64,000 bases of DNA from an uncultured Eubacterium sp. GTDB lineage: Bacteria; Bacillota; Clostridia; Lachnospirales; Lachnospiraceae. Positions 8,088 to 16,624 of this stretch are shown one piece after another (the stretch's first letter is position 1; every line of letters starts with the position of its first letter). The stretch spans positions 1 to 64,000 of the forward strand of contig CAPAOV010000002.1 of the NCBI GenBank assembly GCA_948579355.1. The letters are read 5' to 3'. The position numbers were made by a program, and so were the translations under genes. The notes under the pieces were generated by a model that ran no database searches, was not told the DNA's origin, and was given only the letters and a program-made list of their open reading frames with translations.

Positions 8088-9194
8088 ATGCTTTTAACAT
8101 CCGGTTATAATTTTGAGGGGTATAAAATTATTTCTTATTTAGGTCATAAGAGTTCCCAAGTCGTATTAGGAACGGGATTTTTTAGTTCATTCAATGCGTC
8201 TGTATCTGATTTTTTTGGCTCCAGAAGCAATTCCTATGAGGAGAAGCTGGATTCTGCTGAAGATGCAGGAAAAGAGAGATTGATACAACAGGCAAAAGAA
8301 CTGGGAGGAAATGCAATTATCGGCATTGATGTTGATTATACGACATTTAGCAATGATATTATCGGCGTTATTGTCAGTGGAACGATTGTTAAAGTTGAGA
8401 AGAAAATGTCAGAAAGTGAAGAGGAGACAAAACAATTTCCGAATATGGAGTATAATCTGTCGCTTCCTTTTAGGATTTACGACGCTGTATGCTATAATAT
8501 CGACAGTACAGGTAAAGTATATATTGGTTTGAGTGGCAAAAGCTACACAGATAAAGAAATAAAGGCATTAGAAGTAAGTATAACCTTTAAAACAATATTT
8601 AATAAAGTAATTGAATTTTCCAATATTGTTTTTGTTGATATCCAGAAGAGTGATGATGAGTTGTCTACCGAATATTGCAGGATAGACTTGGATAATAATA
8701 TTTTCAAATCCATGGAATCTGTTTCTGTTCGCGTTAATAAATGTATTATCAACGGACAGGATATAATTGCCGGCGCTACCGCACAAAATAAGGAAATTGA
8801 CAGTTCAACAAAAGAATTATGGTATATTAGAAAATATCATGGAAATGACGCGGTTGTCAATGCGCATAAAACAGATAATGGCTGGGTATGTTATTGCGGC
8901 ATGGAAAATGCAGATAACCAGCCCGTATGCACATTGTGTGGACGTTCCGTGGAAACGATTTGTTTTAGTTCTGGCAATGAAGATTTGGATGCTTTTCATT
9001 TACAGGAATATCTTGTAGATATAACCGCTCTTAATGATGCCAAAGAAATATATGAATATCTTCAGAATGTAGAGTGTTCGGATGAAAACTTCAAATTTGA
9101 AATATTACCTGAAATTAAAAAAATAGCGGATATGGAACGGATGTATGGAACGATGAAAGACTCTGCCATCAAGAAATTAGAGGAATTATGTTAG
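8088..9194 (+). CDS. YbjQ-domain protein with internal zinc-ribbon motif
   Basis: Residues 1-105 look like a YbjQ/DUF74 domain: LLTSGYNFEGYKIISYLG, then the AKELGGNAIIGIDVDYTTF block and a VSGTIVKVE strand. That fold forms small ring-shaped oligomers of unknown function. Residues about 120-240 are a beta-rich region I do not recognise. Near residue 268 is a four-cysteine ribbon (WVCYCGMENADNQPVCTLCGRS) that probably binds zinc, followed by a helical tail. YbjQ proteins are usually about 105 residues, so this is a multidomain fusion. It has its own promoter, GGAGGAGG ribosome site and terminator, so it is monocistronic. Confidence 0.8.
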   Translation: MLLTSGYNFEGYKIISYLGHKSSQVVLGTGFFSSFNASVSDFFGSRSNSYEEKLDSAEDAGKERLIQQAKELGGNAIIGIDVDYTTFSNDIIGVIVSGTIVKVEKKMSESEEETKQFPNMEYNLSLPFRIYDAVCYNIDSTGKVYIGLSGKSYTDKEIKALEVSITFKTIFNKVIEFSNIVFVDIQKSDDELSTEYCRIDLDNNIFKSMESVSVRVNKCIINGQDIIAGATAQNKEIDSSTKELWYIRKYHGNDAVVNAHKTDNGWVCYCGMENADNQPVCTLCGRSVETICFSSGNEDLDAFHLQEYLVDITALNDAKEIYEYLQNVECSDENFKFEILPEIKKIADMERMYGTMKDSAIKKLEELC

Positions 9195-9216
9195 AGTAGG
9201 CCGCAGTAGGTAAAAG

Positions 9217-9272
9217 AAAAAATAAAGTGTGTAAGTTAGAAATAAGAAACTAACGACACACTTTATTTTTAA
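9217..9272. terminator. Bidirectional terminator between convergent genes
   Basis: AAAAATAAAGTGTG and CACACTTTATTTTT form a long stem with inner pairing GTTAG/CTAAC. It has T runs on both strands, so it can end both the YbjQ-type gene and the leftward pcrA operon. Confidence 0.85.
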
Positions 9273-9283
9273 TTTACGCATGA

Positions 9284-11488
9284 TTATTTCTCACGTACTA
9301 ATTTGGCGAACGAAGAACGCAGTTTGCGCTGCCCGAAGTTATCAAACAGAACAACGACTTCATAATCGTTTGCCAGTTTACTCATGGATGTTACCAATCC
9401 GGAGCCGAACTTAAAGTGGGTGACGCGGTCTCCGGTCTTATAGTCGGGCTCTTTGGAAGAGGAAGCAAATCCCTTTTGGATATAAGGATTGTCGGCAAAG
9501 GGATTCTTCTTATCGCTGGTAAACGAAGATGTGTCTTTCAAAACCGCTCCATACGTCTGTTTCATAAGATATCTTGGTATTTCACTAATGAAACGGGACG
9601 GGCGGTTAAAGGTTAATTCTCCATTTTTCATGCGCTGGCTGGCGCTCGTTAAAGTCAGTTTCTCCCTTGCACGGGTAATGCCGACGTAGCACAGCCTCCG
9701 TTCTTCTTCAAGTTCCATCGGGTCGTCGCCAAAAACAGCCATTGCTCCGGGAAAAATATTTTCTTCCATACCACATATGTACACATGAGGAAATTCCAAT
9801 CCCTTAGCGCTGTGCAGAGTCATTAAGAGAATTTGGTCGGCGTCTTCGGAAACGGTATCAATATCGGCTACAAGAGCAATTTCTTCTAAAAGACCGTCAA
9901 GAGTTGCCGGCTCTATACTATCCTCCTCGTATTGCACGATTTTATTCAGTAAGGAATCAATATTTTCGATTCGCGCTTGTGCTTCAGGAGAATCCTCCGC
10001 TTCTAATTGCCGGACATAGCCGGTAGTATCAATGATTTCATGGATGAGGGTTTCTAACGTGTATGTTTCATCCCGAAGTTTCCTTCGAAATTCTTCAATC
10101 AGGCTGACGAAAGAAGTAATGTTTGCGCTGGCGCGTCCGCAGCCGGGAATGTTGTCAACTTGTGTCAAAGCATCGTAAAAGGTTATTTCATTTTCCAGAC
10201 AATAACTTGTAATACGGCTAATCGTTGTCTGACCGATACCGCGTTTTGGAATATTGATAATTCGTTTTATCGCTATGTCATCAGCACTGTTATTAATGGT
10301 TTTTAAATAACAGAGTAAATCTTTGATTTCCTTGCGGGCATAGAAGTTAATGGCGCCGATAATACGGTAAGGAATTCCTTCGTACACTAATTTTTCTTCA
10401 AATACCCGCGACTGTGCATTTGTGCGGTAGAGAATGGCAAAATTCTGATAATCCTTTCCGTCTTTGTGCTGTCTGCGGATATCTGAGGCAATTTCCTGCG
10501 CCTCTTCATATTCATTTTCATAACGGCCATAAGAAATAGGAGCACCCTCTTCGGATTTTGTCCACAGAGACTTCTCTTTGCGCATCGTATTATGTTTGAT
10601 TACTTCGTTCGCTGCATTTAAAATGTTTTTCGTTGAGCGGTAATTTTGCTCCAGACGAATTACTTTTGTGGCGGGAAAGATTTTTTCAAAATTCAAAATG
10701 TTGTGGATGTCGGCACCCCGAAATTTGTAGATGGACTGGTCGTCATCGCCAACAACACACAGATTCTGATAGCGGCTGGCAAGCAAGCTGAGAAACGTAA
10801 ATTGCGCCGCATTCGTATCCTGATATTCGTCTACCAAAATAAACTGAAACCGCTGCTGATAGTAATCCAGAACTTCGGCATTGGTCTGAAATAACTGTAC
10901 GGTCAGCATAATTAAGTCATCAAAGTCCAATGCATTATTATGACGCAGACGTTTCTGATATTCTTTGTAAACTGTGCCAAAAATTTTTTTATTATAATCT
11001 TTAGCCACTTCATCGGCGTATTGCTCCGGCGTTATCAGTTTGTCTTTTGCCGAGGAGATGGCATTAAGGAAAGTCTTTTCCTTATATTTTTTTGTGTCGA
11101 TATTTAAGTGTTTGCATATGTCTTTCATCAGCGCCCGCTGGTCATCACTGTCGTAGATGGTGAAATTGCGCTCGTAGCCGAGGTAGTCGATATAGCGGCG
11201 CAAAATCCGCACGCAGGTGGAATGAAAGGTGCTCACCCATATATTCTGCGAGCCATAAGGTACAATCTGGTCAACGCGCTCCCGCATTTCATTGGCAGCC
11301 TTATTTGTGAAAGTGAGCGCCAGAATGTTATAGGGATTAATCTGATGTTTTTCCATCAGGTAAGCAATGCGGTATGTAAGAACACGGGTTTTCCCGGAAC
11401 CTGCTCCGGCTAAAATAAGGAGCGGTCCCTCGAAATGACGAACCGCCTCTTGTTGTTTATCATTTAATGATGTCAATAATTCATTCAT
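9284..11488 (-). CDS. pcrA: ATP-dependent DNA helicase PcrA/UvrD
   Basis: Superfamily 1A 3'-5' DNA helicase for repair and for removing recombinase from DNA; PcrA is the essential Gram-positive version. The 734 residues show all SF1 motifs in order: LNDKQQEAV (Q motif), AGAGSGKT (motif I, 27-34), ALTFTNKAA (Ia), VDEYQDTN (II), VVGDDDQSIYKFRGA (III), EQNYRST (IV), LMTLHSAKGLEF (V) and VGITRARE (VI). The C-terminal tail ends with a Tudor-like PcrA region (GDRVTHFKFGSGLV). It is downstream of, and two bases from, the DUF1836 gene on the same strand. Confidence 0.96.
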   Translation of the reverse strand: MNELLTSLNDKQQEAVRHFEGPLLILAGAGSGKTRVLTYRIAYLMEKHQINPYNILALTFTNKAANEMRERVDQIVPYGSQNIWVSTFHSTCVRILRRYIDYLGYERNFTIYDSDDQRALMKDICKHLNIDTKKYKEKTFLNAISSAKDKLITPEQYADEVAKDYNKKIFGTVYKEYQKRLRHNNALDFDDLIMLTVQLFQTNAEVLDYYQQRFQFILVDEYQDTNAAQFTFLSLLASRYQNLCVVGDDDQSIYKFRGADIHNILNFEKIFPATKVIRLEQNYRSTKNILNAANEVIKHNTMRKEKSLWTKSEEGAPISYGRYENEYEEAQEIASDIRRQHKDGKDYQNFAILYRTNAQSRVFEEKLVYEGIPYRIIGAINFYARKEIKDLLCYLKTINNSADDIAIKRIINIPKRGIGQTTISRITSYCLENEITFYDALTQVDNIPGCGRASANITSFVSLIEEFRRKLRDETYTLETLIHEIIDTTGYVRQLEAEDSPEAQARIENIDSLLNKIVQYEEDSIEPATLDGLLEEIALVADIDTVSEDADQILLMTLHSAKGLEFPHVYICGMEENIFPGAMAVFGDDPMELEEERRLCYVGITRAREKLTLTSASQRMKNGELTFNRPSRFISEIPRYLMKQTYGAVLKDTSSFTSDKKNPFADNPYIQKGFASSSKEPDYKTGDRVTHFKFGSGLVTSMSKLANDYEVVVLFDNFGQRKLRSSFAKLVREK

Positions 11489-11490
11489 GG

Positions 11491-12111
11491 CTATTTATCT
11501 TTTTTCTCCTTTTTGTAATCTGATAATGTTTCGTCTATCATGCGCTCAACAATTTGCTTTTTTAAATAGGCGTCAAAACTCAGCAGACAGATGAAAGCGA
11601 AGCGGGAAAGAAAATCTGCTTCCTTTTCATCTTTGACATCCGGAAATAAATCCTGAGAGGCTTTCAGGCGCCGCAGTATGTCTTTTGTCAGATTATCCGT
11701 CTGAATGCGCTCCATATTAAAAATCATACGGTAGATATCTTCCAGATTAATATCTCTCGACTTACCGTCGTAGAACATATCTGTTAATGGGCGGAAAATC
11801 TTTTGAATATCAGTTATGGATAATACATTTTTGAAATAATATAAAAAAATCAAAAGGTACATATGCTCTTTCGAGTACTTTTTCTTGATGGGCGGCGGAA
11901 GAAAATCGTTTTTGGTATAGTTATTTATCATCGTTTTCGTGAGAATTTTATCATCGTCCATGCGCTTGCAGGCGGCAAGATGTTCGTCCATAAATGTCGT
12001 CACCTGATCCATGTACAAATCAATATTTGGTATATCTTCCGGATTGATATAATCAATATTTTTTAACTTCTGAATAATATCCATAATCGTTTCTTCGTTG
12101 GAAAAATCCAT
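11491..12111 (-). CDS. DUF1836 domain protein
   Basis: About 206 residues from the start chosen at 12111 (MDFSNEETIMDII). The in-frame extension to 12222 would translate leader hairpins and has a worse ribosome site. The block ILTKTMINNYTKNDFLPPPIKKKYSKEHMYLLIFLYYFKNVLSITDIQKI is typical of DUF1836, which resembles a MerR-like winged helix-turn-helix, so a DNA-binding role is possible but unproven. A Lys-rich tail ends the protein. It is the first gene of a two-gene unit with pcrA, with a leader of about 145 nt. Confidence 0.82.
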   Translation of the reverse strand: MDFSNEETIMDIIQKLKNIDYINPEDIPNIDLYMDQVTTFMDEHLAACKRMDDDKILTKTMINNYTKNDFLPPPIKKKYSKEHMYLLIFLYYFKNVLSITDIQKIFRPLTDMFYDGKSRDINLEDIYRMIFNMERIQTDNLTKDILRRLKASQDLFPDVKDEKEADFLSRFAFICLLSFDAYLKKQIVERMIDETLSDYKKEKKDK

Positions 12112-12114
12112 CTG

Positions 12115-12263
12115 GGAGTACCTCTTTTCCTCTTGTTTCGCAGCCTGATGGTGACAAGCCACTAGTACAATGAAAGTGGCTACAGCTAGATTTTCTGACG
12201 CAGTAGCTGGACAATTAGACAAGTGAATGTGTCAATTATTTAATATTCGTTGTACTAGATATA
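12115..12263 (-). other. Structured 5' leader of the DUF1836-pcrA transcript
   Basis: Between the predicted transcription start near 12257 and the start codon at 12111 the RNA can form AGCCACT/AGTGGCT around an 11-nt loop (12160-12184) and a weaker GCTAC/GTAGC pairing upstream. There is no T run. The purpose is unknown; it may be a translational control element. Confidence 0.35.
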
Positions 12264-12292
12264 AGTATATATGATTTACTTGTGAAATACAA
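12264..12292 (-). promoter_or_regulatory. Leftward promoter for DUF1836-pcrA
   Basis: On the minus strand TTGTAT (12287-12292) and TATACT (12264-12269) are 17 bp apart. It overlaps the rightward rlmD promoter by about 13 bp, so the two cannot be occupied at the same time. Confidence 0.65.
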
Positions 12293-12308
12293 GAACAAAT
12301 GGTATAAT
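12280..12308 (+). promoter_or_regulatory. Rightward promoter for rlmD
   Basis: TTGTGA (12280-12285) and TATAAT (12303-12308) have a 17-bp spacer, 37 bp before the ATG at 12346. The -35 region is shared with the divergent DUF1836 promoter. Confidence 0.7.
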
Positions 12309-12345
12309 ACAGTGCAAATCTAGTCGAGAAAGAAAGGATTTTCTG

Positions 12346-13707
12346 ATGAAAAAAAATGAAATATATGAGGGAACGGTAATGGCGTTGAAATTTCCCAATA
12401 AAGGAATGGTAGAAGTTATAGGGGAGAAGGAGCCGGTTCTCGTAAAAAATACAATTCCCGGACAACGGGTTCGTTTTCAGTTGAAAAAGGCGGGGAAAAG
12501 ACGGGTGGGAAATTTAATTGAAGTTCTGACGCCATCCGATTGTGAAAATCAAATTCCACCCTGTCCGCATTTTCGTGATTGTGGAGGCTGCGCATATCAG
12601 ACAATGGACTATGTGAATCAAAAAAATCTGAAACTTGAACAGGTGCAGGCATTGCTGCAGAGGGTGGATGCTGATTTTCCGTTAGAGGAATGTATCGCCA
12701 GTCCGAGAGTATGGGAATATCGCAATAAAATGGAATTTTCCTTTGGTGATGAGATAAAAGACGGCCCTCTTACGCTTGGCCTGCATAAGAGAGGAAGTTT
12801 TTATGATATTGTACCGGTTACTGACTGCCGGATTGTGGATTCTGATATTCGAAAAATAGTAGCTGCGACCATGGAGTTTTTTCGGGAGAAGAAGATACCT
12901 TTCTATCATAAGATGCGCCATGAGGGAGTGCTGCGCCATCTGCTTGTAAGAAAGGCATGGAAGACAGGAGAATTGCTTGTTTGTCTGGTGACAACTTCAT
13001 TTGCACCCATTCCGGAAAAGGAATTTTGTGACTGCCTGCTATCGTTATCGCTCACTGGCAGTTATGCCGGTATTTTACATATGATAAATGACGGTCTTGC
13101 CGATGTTGTGCGGGCAGAAAAGACAACGGTGTTGTACGGACACGAATATTTTTACGAGGAGTTGTTAGGACTTACCTTTAAAATCTCACCATTTTCCTTT
13201 TTTCAGACGAACTCAGCAGGAGCAGAGGTGTTGTATCAGACAGTGAGGGAATACTTGGGAGATATCGAGGGGAAAGTAGTTTTTGACCTCTATTGCGGAA
13301 CCGGAACGATAGCGCAGATGCTGGCGCCGGTAGCGAAAAAGGTAGTGGGGGTGGAAATCGTAGAAGAGGCCGTCAGGGCGGCAAAGGAGAATGTATTGCT
13401 CAATCAACTGGATAACTGCTTTTTTTACGCGGGAGATGTCGGAAAAGTTATTGAAGAGTTGGAAGAGATACCGGATACCATAGTATTAGACCCGCCGCGC
13501 GAGGGAATACACCCAAAAGCAATCCGCAGGATTTTGGATTTTAATGTGAAGCGCATTATATATGTTTCCTGTAAGCCGACGAGTTTGGCAAGGGATATGG
13601 AAGTTTTTCTGGAAGCAGGATACCGTCCGGTGAAAGCAAAGTGCGTTGATATGTTCCCGTGGACGAGGGGGCTAGAGACGGTGTGTGTTTTGAGCAGGAT
13701 TGATTGA
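12346..13707 (+). CDS. rlmD: 23S rRNA (uracil-5-)-methyltransferase, RlmD/RumA type
   Basis: SAM-dependent enzyme that forms 5-methyluridine in 23S rRNA (the RlmD/RlmCD/TrmFO-independent class). The 453 residues begin with a TRAM RNA-binding domain (about 1-60), then the iron-sulfur cysteines C66, C73, C79 and C82 in CENQIPPCPHFRDCGGC. The methyltransferase core has VFDLYCGTGTIAQML (SAM site), LDPPREG and the catalytic Cys in YVSCKPTSLARD near residue 408. Length and order match the family. Which uracil or uracils it modifies cannot be told from sequence. Its end overlaps an in-frame upstream extension of the next ORF but not its likely start. Confidence 0.93.
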   Translation: MKKNEIYEGTVMALKFPNKGMVEVIGEKEPVLVKNTIPGQRVRFQLKKAGKRRVGNLIEVLTPSDCENQIPPCPHFRDCGGCAYQTMDYVNQKNLKLEQVQALLQRVDADFPLEECIASPRVWEYRNKMEFSFGDEIKDGPLTLGLHKRGSFYDIVPVTDCRIVDSDIRKIVAATMEFFREKKIPFYHKMRHEGVLRHLLVRKAWKTGELLVCLVTTSFAPIPEKEFCDCLLSLSLTGSYAGILHMINDGLADVVRAEKTTVLYGHEYFYEELLGLTFKISPFSFFQTNSAGAEVLYQTVREYLGDIEGKVVFDLYCGTGTIAQMLAPVAKKVVGVEIVEEAVRAAKENVLLNQLDNCFFYAGDVGKVIEELEEIPDTIVLDPPREGIHPKAIRRILDFNVKRIIYVSCKPTSLARDMEVFLEAGYRPVKAKCVDMFPWTRGLETVCVLSRID

Positions 13708-13756
13708 AGGATTTTTGCTGCATACAGTCCCGACACAGAAAGGAAGGTGCTGTGAT

Positions 13757-14117
13757 ATGGGAAATAATCAAATTGAAAACAATAATAATATTATACTTTA
13801 TAAGGACGAAAATAATATAACAAGGGTGTTGGTACGTTTTTCTGATGAGGATTTATGGCTCACGCAGGCACAGATAGCCGAATTGTATGATACAACACAG
13901 CAAAATATCAGTCAGCATATTGAAAGTATATTTAGAGATGGTGAATTGCAGAAGACAGCAACTAACAAGAAATTCTTGTTAGTTCGTACGGAAGGCACAA
14001 GATAGGTAAAAAGAAATATTGACCACTTATAATTTGGATATGGTCATTGCCCTCGGATACCGAGTGCAGTCGCAGGTTGCCTCAAGGTATTTTAGAGAAC
14101 TCTCAGCGTATTCGTGA
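13757..14117 (+). pseudogene. Broken and truncated RhuM-family gene
   Basis: The start at 13757 has a good ribosome site (GGAAGG). The first 82 codons match the RhuM N-terminus: VRFSDEDLWLTQAQIAELYDTTQQNISQHIESIF, a helix-turn-helix-like region. A TAG at 14003-14005 stops the frame. The next codons still read VKRNIDH, and after a one-base shift the frame from 14028 reads YNLDMVIALGYRVQSQVASRYF, which is the next conserved RhuM block. So the gene carries a nonsense mutation plus a frameshift and then ends, while RhuM proteins normally run to about 300 residues or more. It is a decayed remnant at the left edge of an accessory patch. Confidence 0.8.
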
Positions 14118-14197
14118 TATAGTGATATACGTTCATTGGTTGTGTTGTTAAAATGTTGAATGATAATGATGGCAAAGAAATTTAGGAGAGTATTGTA

Positions 14198-15103
14198 ATG
14201 GGAAGAAAAAGTATATTTGAACAGTTATCAGGCAAAAAAAATTTTTTGTCAGAAATGAGACGCATTGATAAACTTTTAAAGGATAAGTCAGGAATAGATA
14301 TTAAAGTATTTCCCCAAAATGCTTCGTTTTACCAAGAACCTCAATTTATGAATAGCGGGATAGAGAATTTTGTGGATACATATATATTTAAGGATTGGAA
14401 AGGCAGAGGTACTTGCATTGATTGTAATGATATGTTGGAAACACTTGGCTTGAAAGAAATTTTAAAAGATTCTGAGTACATCACAGAAAATGATATTCTC
14501 AGCTATTTAGAATATGCTGCTAATATATTACGTCTTGTTAATAATGTAAAATTTAGAAATGGTGCTTCATATAATATGACAGATGTTTATCGTGCTGCCT
14601 TTGATAATGTTAATTCCTGTTTGGATTGGTTGAATTTTGAAACTAAAACTTTTTCTCAAAAGGATATTGTGTTAGTTGTAGAAAAAAATGCAGTAGCAAC
14701 GTCTGTTGCGGAGTTGGTTGACGAGGAGTTAGCGTACTCCATTATCAGTTATAATCATTTTTTGTTGAAAGGGAATATTGATGAGAAAAGGAAAATACTT
14801 TTCAAGTTGGCAAATGAGATTGAGCCTAGAAGAAGTGAGTTAGAAAAAATCAATTATAAGTTGGCAGATAATATATTTTATATGTTCAATAATTTAAATA
14901 TAAGGCATAATAACTGCAAGAAAGGAGACAAACATTATAAAGAATATGTTGCAAAGATGAGTGAAAGTGAATTAGAAGAATGGTATGATAAATTGTATCA
15001 GGAAACACTTTTAGCAAATTTGTTATTGGATGATGAAAATGAGAAAATAAAGATAAAAAAATTAAGGGAAAATATTGAGAAGAAACACAGCGGACAAATT
15101 TGA
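14198..15103 (+). CDS. Unrecognised accessory protein, possible HEPN-like C-terminal domain
   Basis: 301 residues, AT-rich codons compared with neighbours. I do not recognise the whole protein. The N-terminal half (to about 95) has a conserved-looking CIDCNDMLETLGL block. The second half is all-helical: EEKNAVATSVAELVDEELAYSII, then NEIEPRRSELEK, then NLNIRHNNCKKGDKHYKEYVAKM and a terminal WYDKLYQETLLANLLLD helix. The Asn-x-x-x-Arg-His-Asn-Asn segment in a helical bundle is reminiscent of the C-terminal domains of abortive-infection (AbiJ-like/HEPN) proteins. That is inference. It sits between a RhuM remnant and another gene remnant, consistent with a defence-type island. Confidence 0.6.
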   Translation: MGRKSIFEQLSGKKNFLSEMRRIDKLLKDKSGIDIKVFPQNASFYQEPQFMNSGIENFVDTYIFKDWKGRGTCIDCNDMLETLGLKEILKDSEYITENDILSYLEYAANILRLVNNVKFRNGASYNMTDVYRAAFDNVNSCLDWLNFETKTFSQKDIVLVVEKNAVATSVAELVDEELAYSIISYNHFLLKGNIDEKRKILFKLANEIEPRRSELEKINYKLADNIFYMFNNLNIRHNNCKKGDKHYKEYVAKMSESELEEWYDKLYQETLLANLLLDDENEKIKIKKLRENIEKKHSGQI

Positions 15104-15104
15104 A

Positions 15105-15248
15105 ATGCAGATGACTTTTGGTTTAACAGAGGAAGAAATGGGATTGTACGACTCGACTAATGATACCGGATATAAAAATGAGTCAGTAGAGCTTTCTGAC
15201 GAACAGATTCTTAAAAACATACAGACCTTACAGAGTCGAACAACATAA
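15105..15248 (+). pseudogene. Short ORF, probable 3' remnant of a lost gene
   Basis: A frame of 47 codons (begins MQMTFGLTEEEMGLYD, ends TLQSRTT) starts just after the stop of the upstream 301-codon gene. The reading is continuous leftwards for a few codons in the same frame (NTADKFE). The composition is protein-like and acidic. It resembles the C-terminal tail of a larger protein fused onto this spot by deletion. The parent family is not identifiable from this length. Confidence 0.35.
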
Positions 15249-15312
15249 AACTCTCGCTGCATGTTAATTCAATGAAAGAAAGCATACGATAGGCAAACGG
15301 TTATTAGTGCAT

Positions 15313-15361
15313 AAAACCTCCCTTTCTGTATAGAATAACTGACAGAAAGAGAGGTTTTTTT
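15313..15361 (+). terminator. Strong intrinsic terminator abutting the amidohydrolase start codon
   Basis: AAAACCTCcCTTTCTGT (15313-15329) pairs with ACAGAAAGaGAGGTTTT (from 15342) over 17 bp with one mismatch and a 12-nt loop, followed by a run of T residues to 15361. It closes the accessory patch. The GTG of the next gene begins at 15362, so its purine-rich ribosome site (AGAGAGG) lies inside the right arm of the stem. Confidence 0.85.
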
Positions 15362-16543
15362 GTGCTGATAAAGAATGGAAAAGTGTTGACTATGGCAGGC
15401 GATACTTTTGACAATGGTTTTGTGAATGTTGAGAAAGGGAAAATTATTACAGTTGGTCGAATGAATGAACTCAACTGGGAAGTGGAAGAGCGGGCCTCTG
15501 TGACAGAAAGTGTACTGGATGTACAGGGGGCATGGGTCATGCCGGGGCTCATTGATGCTCATTGCCATGTGGGAATTGCAGAGGAAAAATGGGGGATGAT
15601 TGGGGACGACTGCAATGAAATGACGTCGCCTGTCACTCCCCATCTGCGGGCGCTGGACGCGGTGAACCCGATGGACCCTGCGTTTCATGACGCCATTATA
15701 GGCGGTATTACCTCGTTGATGACAGGCCCCGGAAGTTCCAATGTAGTTGGAGGGCAGTCGCTATTTATGAAAGTACATGACCGCTGTATGGAGCGTATGG
15801 TTGTGAAAGCGCCAGCAGCAATGAAAGTTGCTTTTGGAGAAAATCCAAAAATGAATTATGGGGAAAAGGATATAATGCCCGCAAGCCGCATGGCAATTGC
15901 GGCGATGTTGCGGGAGGAATTATATAAAGCGTGTGGCTATAAGGAGAAAAAAGAGCGGGGAGAGATTGCTGTTGGTGAAGAGGATTTTCGGATGGAGTGC
16001 TGGATTCCCGTGCTGCGAAGAGAGATTCCCCTGAAAGCTCATGCCCATCGGGCCGACGACATATTGACGGCGATTCGTATTGCCAAAGAATTTCAGCTTG
16101 ATATGACTCTCGACCACTGTACAGAGGGGCATCTGATAGCCGATGAGATAGCCGCTTCCGGTTTCCCGGTTATTGTCGGGCCAGATATGACGTCACGTTC
16201 GAAAATTGAAGTGAAAAATATGAGTTTTAAGACGGCGGGAGTACTGGAGCGAGCCAGCATTAAGACGGCAATTATGACAGACCATCCGGTATCTTTAATC
16301 CGGTATTTGCCATTGTTTGCCGGACTTTGTGTCAAACAGGGACTATCAATGGAAGGAGGTTTGAAAGCAATTACACTCCATGCGGCGCAGATATGCGGTG
16401 TGGCGGACCGTGTCGGCTCACTGGAACAGGGAAAAGATGCGGATATTGCTATCTTTTCCGGCAACCCGATGGAAGTCTTTACAAAAACTCTTTTTACGAT
16501 TATCAATGGGGAAATTGTGTATGATAGCAGGACACAAATCTAA
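15362..16543 (+). CDS. Amidohydrolase family protein (imidazolonepropionase-like)
   Basis: Metal-dependent hydrolase of the urease/imidazolonase superfamily; exact substrate unknown. The 393 residues read from a GTG start (MLIKNGKVLTMAG), a normal beginning for this family. Metal ligands are visible: DAHCHVG (first His pair), a lysine-containing strand after MERMVVK, LKAHAHRADD, LDHCTEGHL, and the Asp in MTDHPVS. The C-terminal VGSLEQGKDADIAIFSGNP is the conserved beta-sandwich return. Such proteins often cleave cyclic amides or remove aryl/alkyl amide groups. The start lies directly after a terminator hairpin, so expression depends on how that stem is opened or on an unseen promoter. Confidence 0.85.
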   Translation: MLIKNGKVLTMAGDTFDNGFVNVEKGKIITVGRMNELNWEVEERASVTESVLDVQGAWVMPGLIDAHCHVGIAEEKWGMIGDDCNEMTSPVTPHLRALDAVNPMDPAFHDAIIGGITSLMTGPGSSNVVGGQSLFMKVHDRCMERMVVKAPAAMKVAFGENPKMNYGEKDIMPASRMAIAAMLREELYKACGYKEKKERGEIAVGEEDFRMECWIPVLRREIPLKAHAHRADDILTAIRIAKEFQLDMTLDHCTEGHLIADEIAASGFPVIVGPDMTSRSKIEVKNMSFKTAGVLERASIKTAIMTDHPVSLIRYLPLFAGLCVKQGLSMEGGLKAITLHAAQICGVADRVGSLEQGKDADIAIFSGNPMEVFTKTLFTIINGEIVYDSRTQI

Positions 16544-16556
16544 GGTTGAAAATCAT

Positions 16557-16585
16557 TTTACAGACGATGGGAATTGAGGTATACT
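16557..16585 (+). promoter_or_regulatory. Sigma-A promoter for the Rpn-like gene
   Basis: TTTACA (16557-16562) and TATACT (16580-16585) with 17-bp spacing. The predicted transcript starts near 16592, which rules out the in-frame ATG at 16574 as the start and supports 16625. Confidence 0.7.
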
Positions 16586-16624
16586 ATATATAATAGCAGG
16601 GGCAATGGGGGAGGGATTAATTAC

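Noticed and set aside
12112..12222. Longer N-terminus for the DUF1836 protein (start at 12222)
   Set aside because: The extension reads through leader hairpins and does not resemble the family; the internal start is preferred.
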